Positions 9,918 to 21,193 of a DNA stretch of 64,000 bases are shown one piece after another. Below the pieces are notes generated by a model that did no database searches, had not been told where the DNA came from, and saw nothing but the letters and a program-made list of their open reading frames with translations. Position 1 is the stretch's first letter, and each line of letters starts with the position of its first letter. The position numbers were made by a program, and so were the translations under genes. The stretch comes from Prochlorococcus sp. AG-424-E18 (GTDB lineage: Bacteria > Cyanobacteriota > Cyanobacteriia > PCC-6307 > Cyanobiaceae), in contig QCNC01000001.1 of NCBI GenBank assembly GCA_003210155.1, positions 1 to 64,000 of the forward strand, in the 5' to 3' direction.

Positions 9918-9973
9918 CTTATACATAAATCTATATTAGATGATTGAGGTTAAATTTCTAAAGTTCAAATTTA

Positions 9974-11173
9974 TTATTTGAGTATTTTAGAAACAACTCC
10001 AGCACCGATAGTACGTCCACCTTCTCGTATTGCGAATCGCATACCTTGTTCAATAGCTACTGGACAAATTAATTCTCCAGTCATCTTAATTCTATCTCCC
10101 GGCATAACCATTTCAACGTTAGAGCCATCATCTGAGGTAAATGCGGTTATTTGACCTGTAACATCAGTTGTTCTGATATAGAACTGAGGTCTATATCCTG
10201 CAAAGAAAGGAGTATGTCTACCTCCCTCTTCTTTTTTGAGAACATAAACTTCTCCTTCAAACTGAGTATGAGGGGTAATAGATCCTTTCTTCACAAGAAC
10301 CATTCCTCTTTCTATATCTTCTTTCTGGACACCCCGCAAAAGTAAACCAACATTATCGCCAGCCATACCTTCATCAAGAAGTTTTCTGAACATTTCAACT
10401 CCAGTAACAGTTGTTACTCTTGTATCTCTTATTCCAACTATTTCTACTTCTTCTCCAACCTTAACTTTACCTCTCTCAATTCTTCCAGTAGCTACAGTTC
10501 CTCTACCAGTAATCGAGAAAACGTCTTCAACTGCCATCAAGAATGGTTTATCAACTTCTCTTTCTGGCTCAGGAATGCTAGCATCAACTGCTTTCATCAA
10601 TTCTTCAATCTTTGATTCCCAAGCAGAATCGCCTTCGAGAGCTTTTAAACCTGAAACTTGAACTATAGGAATATCATCTCCAGGGAAATCATAACTATCT
10701 AACAGTTCCCTAATTTCCATTTCTACAAGTTCAATAATTTCTTCATCATCGACCATATCGCACTTATTGAGAGCAACCACAAGAGCAGGAACTCCAACTT
10801 GTTTAGCTAAAAGAATATGCTCTTTAGTTTGAGCCATAGGACCATCAGTAGCAGCACAAACTAGAATAGCTCCATCCATCTGGGCGGCACCTGTGATCAT
10901 GTTTTTCACATAATCAGCATGCCCTGGACAATCGACATGAGCATAATGCCTGCCTTCAGTTTCATATTCAACATGAGCTGTATTAATGGTAATACCACGC
11001 TCTCTTTCTTCAGGAGCACCATCAATGTCTCCATAGTCTTGAGCTTGAGCTTGACCTTTTTTAGCTAATACATTTGTAATAGCAGCTGTTAGTGTTGTTT
11101 TTCCATGATCAACGTGGCCAATAGTACCTATGTTGACATGTGGTTTGTTTCTTTCGAACTTCTCGCGAGCCAT
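9974..11173 (-). CDS. tuf: Elongation factor Tu
   Basis: A 399-residue translational GTPase that brings aminoacyl-tRNA to the ribosome. The G1 loop is in GHVDHGKTT, the switch region has [10 protein letters not shown]3 is [12 protein letters not shown] and G4 is NKCD. The beta-barrel domains end in the usual [15 protein letters not shown] terminus. It is a single complete copy, 45 bases downstream of fusA. Followed by a hairpin that separates it from rpsJ. Confidence 0.99.
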   Translation of the reverse strand: MAREKFERNKPHVNIGTIGHVDHGKTTLTAAITNVLAKKGQAQAQDYGDIDGAPEERERGITINTAHVEYETEGRHYAHVDCPGHADYVKNMITGAAQMDGAILVCAATDGPMAQTKEHILLAKQVGVPALVVALNKCDMVDDEEIIELVEMEIRELLDSYDFPGDDIPIVQVSGLKALEGDSAWESKIEELMKAVDASIPEPEREVDKPFLMAVEDVFSITGRGTVATGRIERGKVKVGEEVEIVGIRDTRVTTVTGVEMFRKLLDEGMAGDNVGLLLRGVQKEDIERGMVLVKKGSITPHTQFEGEVYVLKKEEGGRHTPFFAGYRPQFYIRTTDVTGQITAFTSDDGSNVEMVMPGDRIKMTGELICPVAIEQGMRFAIREGGRTIGAGVVSKILK

Positions 11174-11218
11174 TTTGAATTAAAGAATCGAGGGTTAAAG
11201 AGTGTTTTAGTTTAGAGA

Positions 11219-13294
11219 TCAGGAGTTGCCCTGATTCTTGGAAATGATAGCTTCAGCAACATTACGAGGAACTTCCTCATAATTTGCGAACTCCATTGAA
11301 AATATACCCCGACCTTGAGTCATTGATCGGAGTTGAGTGGCATAACCGAACATTTCGGCTAAGGGCACTTTGGCCTGCACCTTAGACAATCCATCATCAA
11401 CAGATTGTCCTTCGACTTGACCTCTTCTGGAAGAGAGATCGCCAATTACAGATCCAAGAAAGTCGTCAGGACTTTCAACCTCAACTTTCATCATAGGCTC
11501 TAAGAGGACAGGATTGCATTTTTTAACCCCGTCTTTAAAAGCCATGGAACCTGCAATTTTGAAGGCCATTTCAGATGAGTCTACATCGTGGAATGAACCA
11601 TCGACTAGTGTTACTTTTACATCAATGAGTGGATAACCGGCAAGAACACCAGATTCACAGGTCTCTTTCATTCCATTAGATGCAGGTCCAATATACTCTT
11701 TTGGTACAGCTCCACCTACAATTTTGTTTACAAATTCGAAACCTTTACCAACTTCAGCAGGTTCCATTTCAATAATTACGTGACCATATTGACCTTTACC
11801 TCCAGTCTGTCTTGCATATTTACCTTCACCTTTAGAACTAGACCTAATAGTTTCTCTATATGAAACCTGTGGAGCTCCTATATTTGCTTCAACTTTAAAT
11901 TCCCTTAACATTCTGTCAACAAGGATTTCTAAGTGCAACTCTCCCATACCTGCGATAACAGTTTGATTTGTCTCAGGATCTGTACTTACCCTAAAGGTTG
12001 GATCCTCCTCAGACAAAGCAGTTAGAGCTTTTGATAATTTTTCCATATCGCCTTTAGTTTTTGGCTCAACTGCTACTGAGATAACTGGTTCAGGGATAAA
12101 CAATGTCTCCAAAACTATTGGATCTTCTGTGTTACACAAAGTGTCACCAGTTGTTGTGTTCTTTAGGCCTAATACAGCTCCTAAATCCCCAGCCCTCAAT
12201 TCATCAACCTCCTCTCTTTCATCAGCCTTAAGAATCACTAATCTAGAAATTCTCTCTTTAGCATCCTTGGTAGAATTCATTACATAACTTCCCTTTGAAA
12301 GAACACCTGAATACATTCTTACAAAAGTTAATTTCCCATAGGGATCTGACATCACTTTGAAAGCTAATGCACTAAAAGGAGCATTATCATCTGAAGGTCT
12401 AAAATCTTCTTTGCCACTTGGCAAAACGCCTTGTATTGGTTTCACGTCAACTGGAGCTGGCAAGTAATCAACTACAGCGTCTAATACAAGTTGAACACCT
12501 TTATTCTTAAAAGCTGAACCGCATAATACTGGAACCAATCCATGTTTTAATACACCTTCTCTAATACCTTTTTTGAGTTGCTCTTCAGTTAATTCTCCTG
12601 TTTCGAGAAATATTTCTATTAATTCTTCATCATTTTCTGCAACACTCTCCATTAACTTAAGTCTCCACTCAGCAGCTTCCTCCTCCATGTCAGATGGAAT
12701 TGGTGCTTGTTCAATATCAGTACCTAAATCGTTTTTGTAAAGATATGCTTTGTTAGCTACTAAATCAATAATGCCTGTAAGATCACCTTCAGCACCAATA
12801 GGTAACTGGATTGGAAGTGCATTTGCCTTTAGTCGATCTTTAATTTGCTTATTAACCTTTAAAAAATCGGCACCAGTTCTGTCCATTTTATTAACAAAAA
12901 CCATTCTTGGAACAGAGTATCTATCTGCTTGTCGCCAAACAGTTTCGGATTGAGGCTGAACTCCACCAACTGCGCAAAATACAGCTATGACTCCATCTAA
13001 GACACGCATTGATCTTTCAACTTCAATAGTAAAGTCAACGTGTCCAGGAGTATCAATAATATTAATCCTATGATCTTGCCAACTAGTAGATATTGCAGCA
13101 GCAGTAATAGTTATTCCTCTTTCTCTTTCTTGAGCCATCCAATCTGTTACAGCAGCACCATCATGAACCTCTCCTATCTTATGAACTACACCTGAATAAA
13201 ACAAAATCCTTTCAGTAGTTGTTGTCTTACCTGCATCAATATGAGCGGCTATACCTATGTTCCTTACTCGTTCTAGGGGAAAGTCGCGTGCCAA
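11219..13294 (-). CDS. fusA: Elongation factor G
   Basis: The 691-residue translocase GTPase has the G1 loop AHIDAGKTT, the switch segment [12 protein letters not shown]3 DTPGHVDF and G4 NKMD, followed by domains II-V of the standard length. EF-G moves tRNA and mRNA through the ribosome and recycles ribosomes with RRF. It lies in the canonical order rpsL-rpsG-fusA-tuf, with 96 bases separating it from rpsG, enough for an internal promoter. Confidence 0.99.
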   Translation of the reverse strand: MARDFPLERVRNIGIAAHIDAGKTTTTERILFYSGVVHKIGEVHDGAAVTDWMAQERERGITITAAAISTSWQDHRINIIDTPGHVDFTIEVERSMRVLDGVIAVFCAVGGVQPQSETVWRQADRYSVPRMVFVNKMDRTGADFLKVNKQIKDRLKANALPIQLPIGAEGDLTGIIDLVANKAYLYKNDLGTDIEQAPIPSDMEEEAAEWRLKLMESVAENDEELIEIFLETGELTEEQLKKGIREGVLKHGLVPVLCGSAFKNKGVQLVLDAVVDYLPAPVDVKPIQGVLPSGKEDFRPSDDNAPFSALAFKVMSDPYGKLTFVRMYSGVLSKGSYVMNSTKDAKERISRLVILKADEREEVDELRAGDLGAVLGLKNTTTGDTLCNTEDPIVLETLFIPEPVISVAVEPKTKGDMEKLSKALTALSEEDPTFRVSTDPETNQTVIAGMGELHLEILVDRMLREFKVEANIGAPQVSYRETIRSSSKGEGKYARQTGGKGQYGHVIIEMEPAEVGKGFEFVNKIVGGAVPKEYIGPASNGMKETCESGVLAGYPLIDVKVTLVDGSFHDVDSSEMAFKIAGSMAFKDGVKKCNPVLLEPMMKVEVESPDDFLGSVIGDLSSRRGQVEGQSVDDGLSKVQAKVPLAEMFGYATQLRSMTQGRGIFSMEFANYEEVPRNVAEAIISKNQGNS

Positions 13295-13390
13295 TTTTAA
13301 AGCTCCAAATAAAATAATTTTTGATAAGTGTAGTTCACTCCAAAAGCAAACTTTAATAATAATAAACTACTTAAGTACCTTTTGATGAAA

Positions 13391-13861
13391 TTAATATCTG
13401 TAATGTGCAAAAGCTTTATTAGCTTCTGCCATTTTATGAGTATCTTCTCTTTTTTTAACGGCACTACCTGTTTCATTTGCTGCATCCATCAGTTCCCCAG
13501 CAAGCTTTTGGGACATGCTTTTTCCATTTCTTGCGCGTGAAAATGTAACAAGCCATCTTAATGCCATAGCCGTACCCCTCTCTTGGCGAACTTCCATAGG
13601 TACTTGATATGTTGCACCACCAACTCTTCTAGCTCGTACCTCTACAAGAGGAGTAGCATTTTTTACAGCTGTTTCAAATAATTCCACTGCATTCCCTCCT
13701 GTTCTCTCGCTTATTAGAGAAAACGCATCAGACAATATCCTTTGAGCTGTAGATTTTTTACCATGTTTCATCAATCGAGAAATCATCATTGAAGCAAGAC
13801 GACTATTAAATTGAGGATCAGGCAGAACTGGTCTTTTTACTGCTGCATTACGACGTGACAT
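13391..13861 (-). CDS. rpsG: 30S ribosomal protein S7
   Basis: A 156-residue protein with the S7 pattern [16 protein letters not shown] at the start and [20 protein letters not shown] in the centre. S7 nucleates assembly of the 30S head by binding the 3' major domain of 16S rRNA and is often the autoregulator of the str operon. It lies 25 bases downstream of rpsL. A 62-codon minus-strand frame at 13297-13485 overlaps its 3' end out of frame and is spurious. Confidence 0.98.
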   Translation of the reverse strand: MSRRNAAVKRPVLPDPQFNSRLASMMISRLMKHGKKSTAQRILSDAFSLISERTGGNAVELFETAVKNATPLVEVRARRVGGATYQVPMEVRQERGTAMALRWLVTFSRARNGKSMSQKLAGELMDAANETGSAVKKREDTHKMAEANKAFAHYRY

Positions 13862-13886
13862 GTTTTAAAAAAGTGATGTTTGCAAA

Positions 13887-14261
13887 TTAATCTTTTGGAG
13901 CTTTTGCTCCATACTTAGATCTGGATTGACGTCTATCTTTGACTCCAGCTGTATCTAAAGTTCCTCTTATTATATGATATCTAACTCCTGGCAAATCCTT
14001 GACTCTTCCACCCCTAAGTAGTACAACAGAATGCTCTTGCAAATTATGTCCAATCCCAGGAATATAAGCAGTCACTTCGAAACCAGAAGTTAATCTAACT
14101 CTAGCAACTTTCCTCAAAGCTGAATTAGGCTTCTTTGGTGTTGATGTATAGACTCTTGTACATACCCCTCTTCTCTCAGGGCAAGCTTTTAATGCAGGAG
14201 ATTTTGTTTTCTTTGTCAGACGTTTTCTTTCTGAACCTACTAATTGTGAGATGGTGGGCAT
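13887..14261 (-). CDS. rpsL: 30S ribosomal protein S12
   Basis: A 124-residue decoding-centre protein with [18 protein letters not shown] and the [11 protein letters not shown] loop. The lysines whose mutation gives streptomycin resistance in other bacteria are present (TPKKPNS and [10 protein letters not shown]). It is the first gene of the str cluster; the promoter must lie in the 195-base gap shared with the divergent gltB. Confidence 0.98.
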   Translation of the reverse strand: MPTISQLVGSERKRLTKKTKSPALKACPERRGVCTRVYTSTPKKPNSALRKVARVRLTSGFEVTAYIPGIGHNLQEHSVVLLRGGRVKDLPGVRYHIIRGTLDTAGVKDRRQSRSKYGAKAPKD

Positions 14262-14456
14262 CTATTAAAACTTAGATAAAAATAAACATTTAACCATCAT
14301 AACCTTTTAAGAGCACTTACTAAAAGTTTTTAATTATATTTTTTTTAAAATTTGTCAAATTAAAATCTTTGGTAAATATTCATTATCTTTAGATTTATTT
14401 TCATATTTATTTTTATAATAGGAATACATAAATAACTAAATTGAATTAAATAATCT

Positions 14457-17400
14457 ATGGGAGAGAGTAACAAAAGAATCGTTTGCCCATATCAAGATAG
14501 TTATTCCCCAAATGGAATAATTGGGGAAAAAGATGCGTGTGGAGTTGGTTTCGTAGCAAATGTCGAAGGTATAGAAAGCAACTGGATACTTAAACAATCT
14601 CTAAAGGGCCTCAACTGCATGGAGCATAGAGGAGGTTGCGGGGGAGATAGTGACTCAGGAGATGGAGCAGGCATTTTATGTTCAATTCCATGGGGATATC
14701 TAGAAGAGAAAATTAATCTAAAAAATAATCAAGAATTTAATAGAGGTTTAGGCATGGTTTTTATGCCTAATAAAAAAGAAAAAATTGAAATATGTAAATC
14801 CATATGTGATGAAGAAGCAGAAAAATTAAAAGTCAAAAAAACATCTTGGAGAACAGTACCTGTTAATAATGAAATCTTAGGTCCTTTAGCTAAAGCAAAT
14901 GCTCCATTCATCTGTCAGTGGTTTTTATATATAGATAAAAAAGACCATAAGGATGTTGAACGGCTTTTATTCCAATTAAGGAAAAGAATTGAGAAAAAAA
15001 TAAGAGAAACTTTCAAAAACGATGTTGGAGATTGTGAATTTTATTTTGCCTCACTAAGTTCTCAAACAGTTGTTTATAAAGGTATGGTTCGCTCTGAAAT
15101 ATTATCTGAGTTTTATCAAGATCTAAAAGAAAAGAGTTTTAAAGTTTCATTTTCTGTTTATCATCGTAGATTTAGTACTAATACACTTCCAAAATGGCCG
15201 CTAGCTCAACCCATGAGATTTTTGGGTCATAATGGCGAAATAAATACTCTCTTAGGGAATATTAACTGGGCTAAAGCTTCAGAAACACACATAGATGATT
15301 TTTGGGGAGAGTTATCTAATGAAATTAAGCCCATTGTAGATGTAAACAAAAGTGATTCATCAAATCTTGATGCAACTCTTGAAATCAATATACGTTCAGG
15401 TCAGCCCATTACTGACTCATTATTAAAACTTGTTCCTGAAGCATTTAGAGATCAACCAGAACTTGAGGAGAGAGAGTATATAAAAGCTTTTTATGAATAT
15501 TCTGCAAGCCTACAAGAAGCTTGGGATGGTCCAGCACTCCTTGTGTTTGCTGATGGAAATTTTGTCGGAGCAACTCTTGATAGAAATGGCCTAAGACCAG
15601 CAAGATATTCAATCACAAATGATGGTTTTGTAATAATGGGTTCTGAAACAGGAGTGGTAGATCTTGAAGAGGAAAGAGTAATAGAAAAAGGTCGATTAGG
15701 ACCGGGACAAATGTTGGCAGTTGATTTTCATAAAAATAGAATCCTCAGAAATTGGGAGGTAAAATCTGAAGCAGCTCAGAGGCATGATTATAAAAAACTT
15801 CTTAGTAATAGAACTATAAAAATAAAGAATAGTGAATGGGTTAAAGACTGCAAACTAAAAGACCTTGAGTTATTACAACAACAAACTGCGTACGGTTTTT
15901 CAGCAGAAGATAATGATCTTATCTTAGATTCAATGGCTTCATTAGCTAAAGAGCCTACCTATTGTATGGGCGACGATATCCCATTAGCTGTCCTTTCTTC
16001 AAAGCCACATATCTTATATGACTATTTCAAACAAAGATTTGCTCAAGTTACAAATCCTCCTATTGACCCACTGAGAGAAAAATTAGTAATGAGTTTAGAG
16101 ATGCATCTTGGAGAAAGATGTACACCATTTGAGATTAAAGACTCTAAACCTTTTGTTCATTTACAAAGTCCAATTCTTAATGAGGAAGATCTCATTTCTA
16201 TTAAAAAATCTAAAATTAAATCTCAAACAATTTCTAGTTTGTTTGATATTGAGGAAGGTGTTCAAGGCTTAGAGAACCAATTAAAAGCAATTTGTAAACA
16301 GAGTGAGCTCTTTATAAAAGACGGTTGCTCTTTAATTATTATTTCTGATAAGGGAATTAATCCTAGTAAGACTTTTATTCCTCCTTTACTTGCTGTTGGG
16401 GCAATTCATCATTATCTTCTTAAAAAAGAAATCAGGCTAAAAGCTTCTCTAATAATTGAGACCGGCCAATGTTGGAGCACACATCACTTAGCTTGTTTAA
16501 TTGGATATGGAGCAAGTGCAATTTGCCCTTGGTTGACTTTCGAAGCAGGTAGACACTGGTTAAAACATCCAAAAACACAAAAACTCATTGATAGCAAAAA
16601 AATAAATCCATTATCAATAGTAGATGTTCAAGAAAATATTAAAAAAGCTCTAGAAGACGGTCTAAGAAAAATTCTCTCAAAAATAGGCATCTCACTTTTA
16701 TCTAGTTACCATGGTGCACAAATTTTTGAAGCTGTAGGCCTTGGATCTGACTTAATAAAAATTGCTTTTGATGGTACAACAAGTCGCATCGCAGGCATAA
16801 CATTAAAAGAATTAACTAATGAAACACTTTCAATACATACGAAAGCCTATCCAGAGATCGATTTAAAGAAATTAGAATTTTTAGGATTTGTACAGTTTAG
16901 AAATAATGGAGAATATCATTCCAATAACCCAGAGATGTCCAAAGTTTTACATTCAGCGGTAAAACAAGGGCCAGGATATGATCATTTTGAAACTTACAAA
17001 AAACTTATTAGTAATAGACCGACAACATCTTTAAGAGATTTACTAACAATTAATTCAAAAAGAAAAAGTATTCCATTAGAGGAAGTTGAAAGTGTTGAAT
17101 CAATTTGCAAAAGGTTCTGTACTGGAGGAATGAGTTTAGGTGCTTTATCCAGAGAGGCGCATGAAGTTTTAGCAGTTGCAATGAATAGAATTGGTGGAAA
17201 AAGTAATAGTGGAGAAGGGGGAGAAGATTCAGCTCGTTTTAATGTTTTAAATGATATCGATGAAAATACTCAGTCAGCTACGTTGCCATTTATTAAAGGC
17301 TTAAAGAATGGAGACACCGCATGCTCAGCTATTAAACAAATAGCATCAGGAAGATTTGGAGTTACACCTGAATATCTAAGAAGTGGTAAACAACTCGAAA

Positions 17401-19028
17401 TTAAAATGGCTCAAGGGGCAAAACCCGGAGAGGGGGGACAATTACCTGGTCCAAAAGTTGATTCTTACATCGCAAAACTAAGAAATAGTAAACCTGGAGT
17501 AGCTTTAATATCTCCTCCCCCGCATCATGATATTTATTCAATTGAAGATTTAGCTCAACTTATCCACGACTTACACCAAGTTCATCCAAAAGCGAAGGTA
17601 AGCGTTAAACTTGTTTCTGAAATTGGTATAGGCACTATTGCTGCTGGAGTAAGCAAAGCTAATGCAGATGTAATTCAAATATCAGGTCATGACGGAGGTA
17701 CAGGTGCTTCACCCCTGAGTTCTATTAAACATGCAGGTTTACCATGGGAACTTGGTGTTGCTGAGGTTCATAAATCTCTCTTAGAGAATAACTTACGTGA
17801 AAGAGTAATTTTGAGAACTGATGGAGGTCTTAAAACAGGCTGGGACGTTGTAATCGCAGCTTTACTAGGTGCTGAAGAATACGGTTTTGGTTCTGTAGCG
17901 ATGATTGCTGAAGGATGCATAATGGCTCGGGTTTGTCATACAAACAAGTGTCCTGTTGGAGTTGCCACTCAAAAAGAAGAATTAAGAAAAAGATTTAAAG
18001 GTATTCCAGAAAATGTCGTCAATTTTTTCTTGTATATTGCTGAAGAAGTAAGACAGATAATGAGTAGTATCGGTGTTTCTAATATGGAAGAACTGATTGG
18101 TAATCAAGAATTTCTTTCTGCAAGAAATATAGATCTTCCTAAAACTTCTAATATTGATCTTTCTTCTTTAGTAAATGAACACTCAACCCCTGACAGATCA
18201 TGGTTAAAACATTTAAAAACTGCCCATAGTAATGGTTCTGTATTAGAAGACGAATTTTTGTCTGATACTAAATTTATAGATTCAATTAAAAATCACGAAA
18301 TATTTACCAAAGAAATTGAGATAAAAAATACAGATAGAAGTGTTTGTGCAAAAATATCTGGTGAAATCGCAGAACTTCACGGCAACACTGGCTTCAATGG
18401 CAAACTCAACTTAAATTTCAAAGGATATGCAGGACAAAGCTTTGGTGCCTTTTTATTGAAGGGAATGAATGTTCAATTAATCGGAGAAGCTAATGATTAT
18501 GTTTGTAAAGGAATGAATGGAGGAATACTCACAATAATTCCACCAAAAATAAATGAAATCTCATCCGAACAAGTCATCCTGGGAAATACTTGTCTTTATG
18601 GAGCAACAGGTGGGAAATTATTTGCATTAGGAAAATCGGGAGAAAGATTTGCGGTTAGAAATAGTGGTGCTATAGCGGTAACAGAAGGAGCAGGTGATCA
18701 TTGTTGTGAATACATGACTGGTGGGAAAGTAGTTATTCTAGGTTCCACAGGAAGAAATATTGGTGCGGGCATGACTGGTGGAATAGCTTTTATAATCGAT
18801 GAAAATAATGATTTAAGTAATAAAGTAAATAAAGAAATAGTAAGCATTCATCAAATAACTTCATTAAAACAGGAAAATATCTTATTGGAAATTATTAGAG
18901 AATATCAAGCAAAAACAAATAGCTTAAAGGCTGCCAAAATAATTGAAAATTGGTCTCATTTTAAGAGTACTTTCAAATTGATTGTTCCCCCAAGCGAAGA
19001 AGAGATGCTTGGTATAAAAAAAATGTAA
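14457..19028 (+). CDS. gltB: Ferredoxin-dependent glutamate synthase
   Basis: A 1523-residue GOGAT that combines glutamine and 2-oxoglutarate to give two glutamates with electrons from ferredoxin. The class II amidotransferase nucleophile is C28 in DACGVGF, after a short propeptide. The central and FMN-binding domains follow (GGMSLGALSREAHEVLA, GGTGASPLSS). A 3Fe-4S cluster motif has C1154, C1160 and C1165. The C-terminal GltB beta-helix domain contains GATGGKLFALG and MTGGKVVILG. The single-subunit length and lack of a nearby gltD support the Fd-dependent type (also called glsF). It is the main nitrogen-assimilation exit in cyanobacteria. Confidence 0.97.
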   Translation: MGESNKRIVCPYQDSYSPNGIIGEKDACGVGFVANVEGIESNWILKQSLKGLNCMEHRGGCGGDSDSGDGAGILCSIPWGYLEEKINLKNNQEFNRGLGMVFMPNKKEKIEICKSICDEEAEKLKVKKTSWRTVPVNNEILGPLAKANAPFICQWFLYIDKKDHKDVERLLFQLRKRIEKKIRETFKNDVGDCEFYFASLSSQTVVYKGMVRSEILSEFYQDLKEKSFKVSFSVYHRRFSTNTLPKWPLAQPMRFLGHNGEINTLLGNINWAKASETHIDDFWGELSNEIKPIVDVNKSDSSNLDATLEINIRSGQPITDSLLKLVPEAFRDQPELEEREYIKAFYEYSASLQEAWDGPALLVFADGNFVGATLDRNGLRPARYSITNDGFVIMGSETGVVDLEEERVIEKGRLGPGQMLAVDFHKNRILRNWEVKSEAAQRHDYKKLLSNRTIKIKNSEWVKDCKLKDLELLQQQTAYGFSAEDNDLILDSMASLAKEPTYCMGDDIPLAVLSSKPHILYDYFKQRFAQVTNPPIDPLREKLVMSLEMHLGERCTPFEIKDSKPFVHLQSPILNEEDLISIKKSKIKSQTISSLFDIEEGVQGLENQLKAICKQSELFIKDGCSLIIISDKGINPSKTFIPPLLAVGAIHHYLLKKEIRLKASLIIETGQCWSTHHLACLIGYGASAICPWLTFEAGRHWLKHPKTQKLIDSKKINPLSIVDVQENIKKALEDGLRKILSKIGISLLSSYHGAQIFEAVGLGSDLIKIAFDGTTSRIAGITLKELTNETLSIHTKAYPEIDLKKLEFLGFVQFRNNGEYHSNNPEMSKVLHSAVKQGPGYDHFETYKKLISNRPTTSLRDLLTINSKRKSIPLEEVESVESICKRFCTGGMSLGALSREAHEVLAVAMNRIGGKSNSGEGGEDSARFNVLNDIDENTQSATLPFIKGLKNGDTACSAIKQIASGRFGVTPEYLRSGKQLEIKMAQGAKPGEGGQLPGPKVDSYIAKLRNSKPGVALISPPPHHDIYSIEDLAQLIHDLHQVHPKAKVSVKLVSEIGIGTIAAGVSKANADVIQISGHDGGTGASPLSSIKHAGLPWELGVAEVHKSLLENNLRERVILRTDGGLKTGWDVVIAALLGAEEYGFGSVAMIAEGCIMARVCHTNKCPVGVATQKEELRKRFKGIPENVVNFFLYIAEEVRQIMSSIGVSNMEELIGNQEFLSARNIDLPKTSNIDLSSLVNEHSTPDRSWLKHLKTAHSNGSVLEDEFLSDTKFIDSIKNHEIFTKEIEIKNTDRSVCAKISGEIAELHGNTGFNGKLNLNFKGYAGQSFGAFLLKGMNVQLIGEANDYVCKGMNGGILTIIPPKINEISSEQVILGNTCLYGATGGKLFALGKSGERFAVRNSGAIAVTEGAGDHCCEYMTGGKVVILGSTGRNIGAGMTGGIAFIIDENNDLSNKVNKEIVSIHQITSLKQENILLEIIREYQAKTNSLKAAKIIENWSHFKSTFKLIVPPSEEEMLGIKKM

Positions 19029-19322
19029 ATGCCTTTCTTTGTAAAAACTGAACTTATAAAAAAAGAATACTTAATTAATCATGATTTAAAACAAAAAATA
19101 ATTAACGAACATATTGATTGGATAAAAAAATTAAAAAAAGAGGGAATTAATATTAAAAGTGGTTTTTTGGTAGACGAGTTAAAGAGGCCAGGTGACGGCG
19201 GATTACTCATTCTTGAGATGAATAATTATAAAAATGCACTAAAAATAATTAAGAATGATCCAATGATTAAAAATGATCTAGTTGAATGGAAATTTAATGA
19301 GTGGCTAGATTCAAATAAATGA
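19029..19322 (+). CDS. YciI-like small protein
   Basis: This 97-residue protein starts at the base after the gltB stop, so the two are almost certainly translated from one mRNA. The pattern PFFVKTELIKKEYL, an HIDWIKKLKKEG helix and GDGGLLILEMNNYKNALKII resemble the ferredoxin-like YciI/dimeric alpha-beta-barrel fold. Members have no settled enzyme activity. The tight link to gltB could point to a role in nitrogen metabolism or may be coincidental. Confidence 0.7.
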   Translation: MPFFVKTELIKKEYLINHDLKQKIINEHIDWIKKLKKEGINIKSGFLVDELKRPGDGGLLILEMNNYKNALKIIKNDPMIKNDLVEWKFNEWLDSNK

Positions 19323-19328
19323 AAATGA

Positions 19329-20222
19329 CTATCTTGGATGCTTTTTCATAAGTTTTTGAATCTCTTCCGCATGGTAACTGCTACGAGTTAAAGGAGAACT
19401 AACTACTTGCATAAAGTCCAAATCTTTTTCCCCGAAAACTTTAAAATAATTGAATTTTGAAGGACTCACAAATCTTTGAACAGGTAAATGGTTAGGGCCA
19501 GGAGATAAATACTGGCCAATAGTAACAATATCAACGAAATTGCTTTTTAAATCCTTGAGCAGACTTAAAACCTCCTCGTCTTTTTCCCCTAAACCAAGCA
19601 TGAAGCCTGACTTTGTATAAATTTTGGGAGAATAGTCTCTGGTTCTTTTAAGCAACTCAAGAGTTCTTTCATATTTACCCTGAGGTCTTACTTTTTTATA
19701 TAGCGAAGGCACAGTCTCAATATTATGATTTAAAACGTTTGGATTTGAATCAAGAACTTTTTCAAGAGCTTTCCAGTTGCCGCAAAAATCAGGAATTAAA
19801 AGCTCAATAGTAGTTTCAGGAGATTTTTCTCTTATTTGATGAACACATTGAAAAAATTGAGATGCGCCACCATCCTCAAGATCGTCTCTATTAACTGATG
19901 TGATTACAACATGCTTAAGCTTCATTCTAAAAACAGCTTCGGCTAGACGATATGATTCGGTTGGGTCTAAGTCTCTCTTAGATCTATCAAAATCAATATC
20001 GCAATATGGACATGCCCTAGTGCAACCAGGACCCATTATGAGGAAAGTTGCAGTTCCACTAGCAAAACATTCGCCGATATTTGGACAGCTTGCTTCTTGA
20101 CATACGGTATTGAGATTTAAATCATTTAATAAATTTGCAGTATTACCAATTCGTTCAACTTGTGGAGCTTTGACCCTTAACCATTCAGGTTTTGAAATTA
20201 AACTATTATAATTATGAGTCAC
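19329..20222 (-). CDS. lipA: Lipoyl synthase
   Basis: The 297-residue radical SAM enzyme inserts two sulfurs into octanoyl groups on lipoyl domains. The auxiliary cluster cysteines are C41, C46 and C52, the SAM-cluster cysteines C67, C71 and C74 (CTRACPYC), and the C-terminal RSSY cluster ligand motif is present near residue 282. Cyanobacteria often carry two lipA paralogues; this is a complete one. It converges on the YciI-like gene with a 6-base gap. Confidence 0.95.
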   Translation of the reverse strand: MTHNYNSLISKPEWLRVKAPQVERIGNTANLLNDLNLNTVCQEASCPNIGECFASGTATFLIMGPGCTRACPYCDIDFDRSKRDLDPTESYRLAEAVFRMKLKHVVITSVNRDDLEDGGASQFFQCVHQIREKSPETTIELLIPDFCGNWKALEKVLDSNPNVLNHNIETVPSLYKKVRPQGKYERTLELLKRTRDYSPKIYTKSGFMLGLGEKDEEVLSLLKDLKSNFVDIVTIGQYLSPGPNHLPVQRFVSPSKFNYFKVFGEKDLDFMQVVSSPLTRSSYHAEEIQKLMKKHPR

Positions 20223-20514
20223 ATTAAATCTTCTTGACCTGTAATTTTATTTTACTAAAAACAAGATGAATTAACTATTTATAATTTCATAGACCAAGCT
20301 CATTCAACAGAATAAATAAATAAATGAATTCAACTAATCCTTCTGCAATTTAGAAAATCTTAAATTAAATTTACTCGTTACAAAACGTTCTTGTTTCATT
20401 AACTAAAATTGAATTAGATTTCATAACGTTATTTTTAATACAGATATCAGAACATACTAATTTCAAAAATATAGCTTTTGATTTAGTAAAAGCTATAAAA
20501 TTTTGTACTAAAAA

Positions 20515-21189
20515 GTGTTTTTTTATTTATTATTTGATACAGTAAAAAATATATGTAATAAAACATTGACTTTTAAATTTAAAAGAAAACGTATTTTATT
20601 ATCGGAAAAAAATAAAAACTCTAAAGCAATAGGTTACGCTAGAGCTACTAATAACGAATACGAATATTTAGAAGAGCAAATAAAAATTTTGAAGGAAGAG
20701 GGTTGCAGTTTAGTGTTCTCTGAATTTATAAGTTTAGATGAAGAAATCAAACCCCAACTCAATAAAGCTATAAATTACTTATCAAAAGGCGATCAATTAA
20801 TAATAACTCAGCTTGATCGAGCATTTAAAAATAAAAAAGAATGTTTGATAACAATAAATAAACTTATTAATAAGGATATTCAATTGCGAACTTTGACTGG
20901 TTTTTTTGCTGCTAATGAATCTTCCAATACAAATTCTTCAATTTTTAAGATTTTATATGAATTAGATAATTTAGAAGACAAAAGTTTAGGTGAGATAAAA
21001 AAAGAACAACTATTACGAAGAAAATTATCTGGAAATAATTTGGGAGGAAGGCCCAAAATAAGTCCTTTAAAGGAATCTTTAGTAATCAGATTGCGTAATG
21101 AAGGATATTCATATCGATCAATCAGAACACAAACTGGAATTGCATTATCGACAATTAGGAGAGTGATTTTGGAGGGAGAATTAACATAA
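20515..21189 (+). CDS. Serine recombinase (resolvase/invertase) homologue, catalytic residues altered
   Basis: The N-terminal resolvase domain (IGYARATNN from residue 39, DR at 101-102) is followed by a GGRPKIS linker (190s) and a C-terminal HTH of the Hin/gamma-delta type (YSYRSIRTQTGIALSTIRRV). By eye-alignment with gamma-delta resolvase, the nucleophile Ser10 is T45, Arg45 is K79 and Arg71 is K105, while the DR pair is kept. It may therefore be a DNA-binding protein rather than an active recombinase. Annotated from GTG at 20515; the first ~30 residues fall outside the domain and a TTG near 20566 is possible. No inverted repeats or invertible segment were seen nearby. Confidence 0.75.
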   Translation: MFFYLLFDTVKNICNKTLTFKFKRKRILLSEKNKNSKAIGYARATNNEYEYLEEQIKILKEEGCSLVFSEFISLDEEIKPQLNKAINYLSKGDQLIITQLDRAFKNKKECLITINKLINKDIQLRTLTGFFAANESSNTNSSIFKILYELDNLEDKSLGEIKKEQLLRRKLSGNNLGGRPKISPLKESLVIRLRNEGYSYRSIRTQTGIALSTIRRVILEGELT

Positions 21190-21193
21190 AATA

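Noticed and set aside
13297-13485. 62-codon minus-strand frame between fusA and rpsG
   Set aside because: It overlaps the conserved 3' end of rpsG in another frame and has no family resemblance.
14262-14456. Glutamine riboswitch in front of gltB
   Set aside because: The gap is AT-rich and shows none of the conserved segments or stems I would expect of the glnA-type motif.
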